Part shown: positions 5,075 to 5,499 of the stretch, in pieces | Position numbering within the stretch: the stretch's first letter is position 1 | How the letters are laid out: the number at the start of each line of letters is the position of its first letter | Source of the DNA: an uncultured Clostridia bacterium | Lineage (GTDB): Bacteria; Bacillota; Clostridia; Oscillospirales; Acutalibacteraceae | Reading direction: 5' to 3' | Assembly (NCBI GenBank): GCA_946539105.1 | Contig: CAMNHG010000097.1 | Coordinates: 1-5,499 of the forward strand | DNA: 5,499 nucleotides | Notes under the pieces: generated by a model | What the model was told of the DNA's origin: nothing | Database searches by the model: none | What the model saw: only the letters and a program-made list of their open reading frames with translations | Translations under genes and position numbers: made by a program

Positions 5075-5103
5075 TTGCAAAAAACCGCAATATGTGATAG
5101 AAT
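5075..5103 (+). promoter_or_regulatory. Sigma-A-type promoter of the lipoprotein gene
   Basis: -35 TTGCAA (5075-5080), a 17-nt spacer and -10 TAGAAT (5098-5103) preceded by TGA, an extended -10. Transcription would start near 5110 with a leader of about 35 nt. It diverges from the glpK promoter, with about 45 bp between the two -35 boxes. The same -35 sequence and spacing occur in the dockerin gene promoter. Confidence 0.65.
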
Positions 5104-5144
5104 ATGTCCTACGATATTATATGATACAGATAGGTTATGATTAA

Positions 5145-5499
5145 ATGAAAATTAAGATATTGGCACTTATCACGGCAATGCTTGTGCTTGTCTGCGTTTT
5201 TGCCGGCTGCGGAGAGGAAGAAAACACCGCAACTCCCGACGAGGCGGTAAGCAATACGGCGACAGCTGACGAGGCTGCGACCTCTGCCGAAGTATCAAGT
5301 GCTCCGAGCACCGCGGCGACTCAGCCCTCCGGCGCGAAAGACCAAAAAGCAACTACCCCTCAGGGCGATACCCAGCCGACAACTCAAAAGCCGGTTCAGG
5401 ATAATATTCCCGAGGATACAATCGGCGGCGGCAACATCAACCCGAATCTTTACGGTATTATAGATTTGGTTGTTCAGGAGATGAACGAGCTTGCAATCC
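5145..5499 (+). CDS. Secreted lipoprotein, N-terminal part (gene cut by window end)
   Basis: An open frame of 118 codons runs to the window edge without a stop. It begins MKIKILALIT with a hydrophobic core and a lipobox-like VFAGC, so Cys22 should be lipid-modified and anchor the protein to the outer face of the membrane. Residues about 23-86 are a low-complexity linker rich in Ala, Thr, Glu, Ser, Pro and Gln, typical of the flexible tether of Gram-positive lipoproteins. A more ordered segment begins near residue 95 (NPNLYGIIDLVVQEMNEL). In-frame TAA at 5142-5144 directly before the ATG rules out an earlier start. The ribosome site is weak (AGGT, 5132-5135). I do not recognise a family, because the functional domain lies outside the window. 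Confidence 0.8.
   Translation, partial: MKIKILALITAMLVLVCVFAGCGEEENTATPDEAVSNTATADEAATSAEVSSAPSTAATQPSGAKDQKATTPQGDTQPTTQKPVQDNIPEDTIGGGNINPNLYGIIDLVVQEMNELAI

Overview
The window looks like a chromosomal segment from a Gram-positive anaerobe of the class Clostridia, most plausibly a Ruminococcus-like or other Oscillospiraceae gut bacterium. That placement is an inference. It rests on a secreted protein with dockerin-type calcium-binding repeats, strong GGAGG-type ribosome binding sites, sigma-A-type promoters, a clostridial-looking lipoprotein signal, and intergenic DNA filled with palindromic dispersed repeats. No marker gene is present, so genus and species cannot be assigned.

Layout, left to right. 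Bases 1-77 are repeat remnants, followed by a perfect 16-bp stem terminator (74-113). Bases 121-2106 (minus strand) encode a 661-residue secreted protein: a signal peptide, six dockerin-type repeats (three pairs) near the N terminus, and a C-terminal half containing a degenerate BspA-like leucine-rich region. It has its own promoter with an inverted repeat between the -35 and -10 boxes. Bases 2107-2562 hold no gene. This stretch contains that promoter, a second copy of the repeat seen at 1-52, two inverted copies of a GC-rich double-hairpin element, a perfect 12-bp hairpin and a 13-nt tandem repeat. Bases 2563-3474 and 3487-4971 (both minus strand) are a two-gene operon: glycerol kinase (glpK) first, then a monoacylglycerol-lipase-like alpha/beta hydrolase 12 nt downstream. 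Bases 4972-5144 are a divergent promoter region. From 5145 a plus-strand lipoprotein gene begins and runs off the window end.

How the genes may work together. The hydrolase would release glycerol from monoacylglycerols or lysolipids in the cytosol, and GlpK would convert it to glycerol-3-phosphate for lipid synthesis or glycolysis. A cre-like sequence over the glpK -35 box suggests possible carbon catabolite control. The dockerin protein and the truncated lipoprotein are cell-surface or secreted, and nothing in the sequence ties them to the glycerol operon.

No convincing new defence or mobile system is present. The points most worth checking are the N-terminal triple dockerin array joined to a compositionally different C-terminal half, the direct repeats bracketing that gene, the structurally conserved but sequence-divergent palindromic elements, and a glycerol kinase lacking the HPr-phosphorylated histidine.
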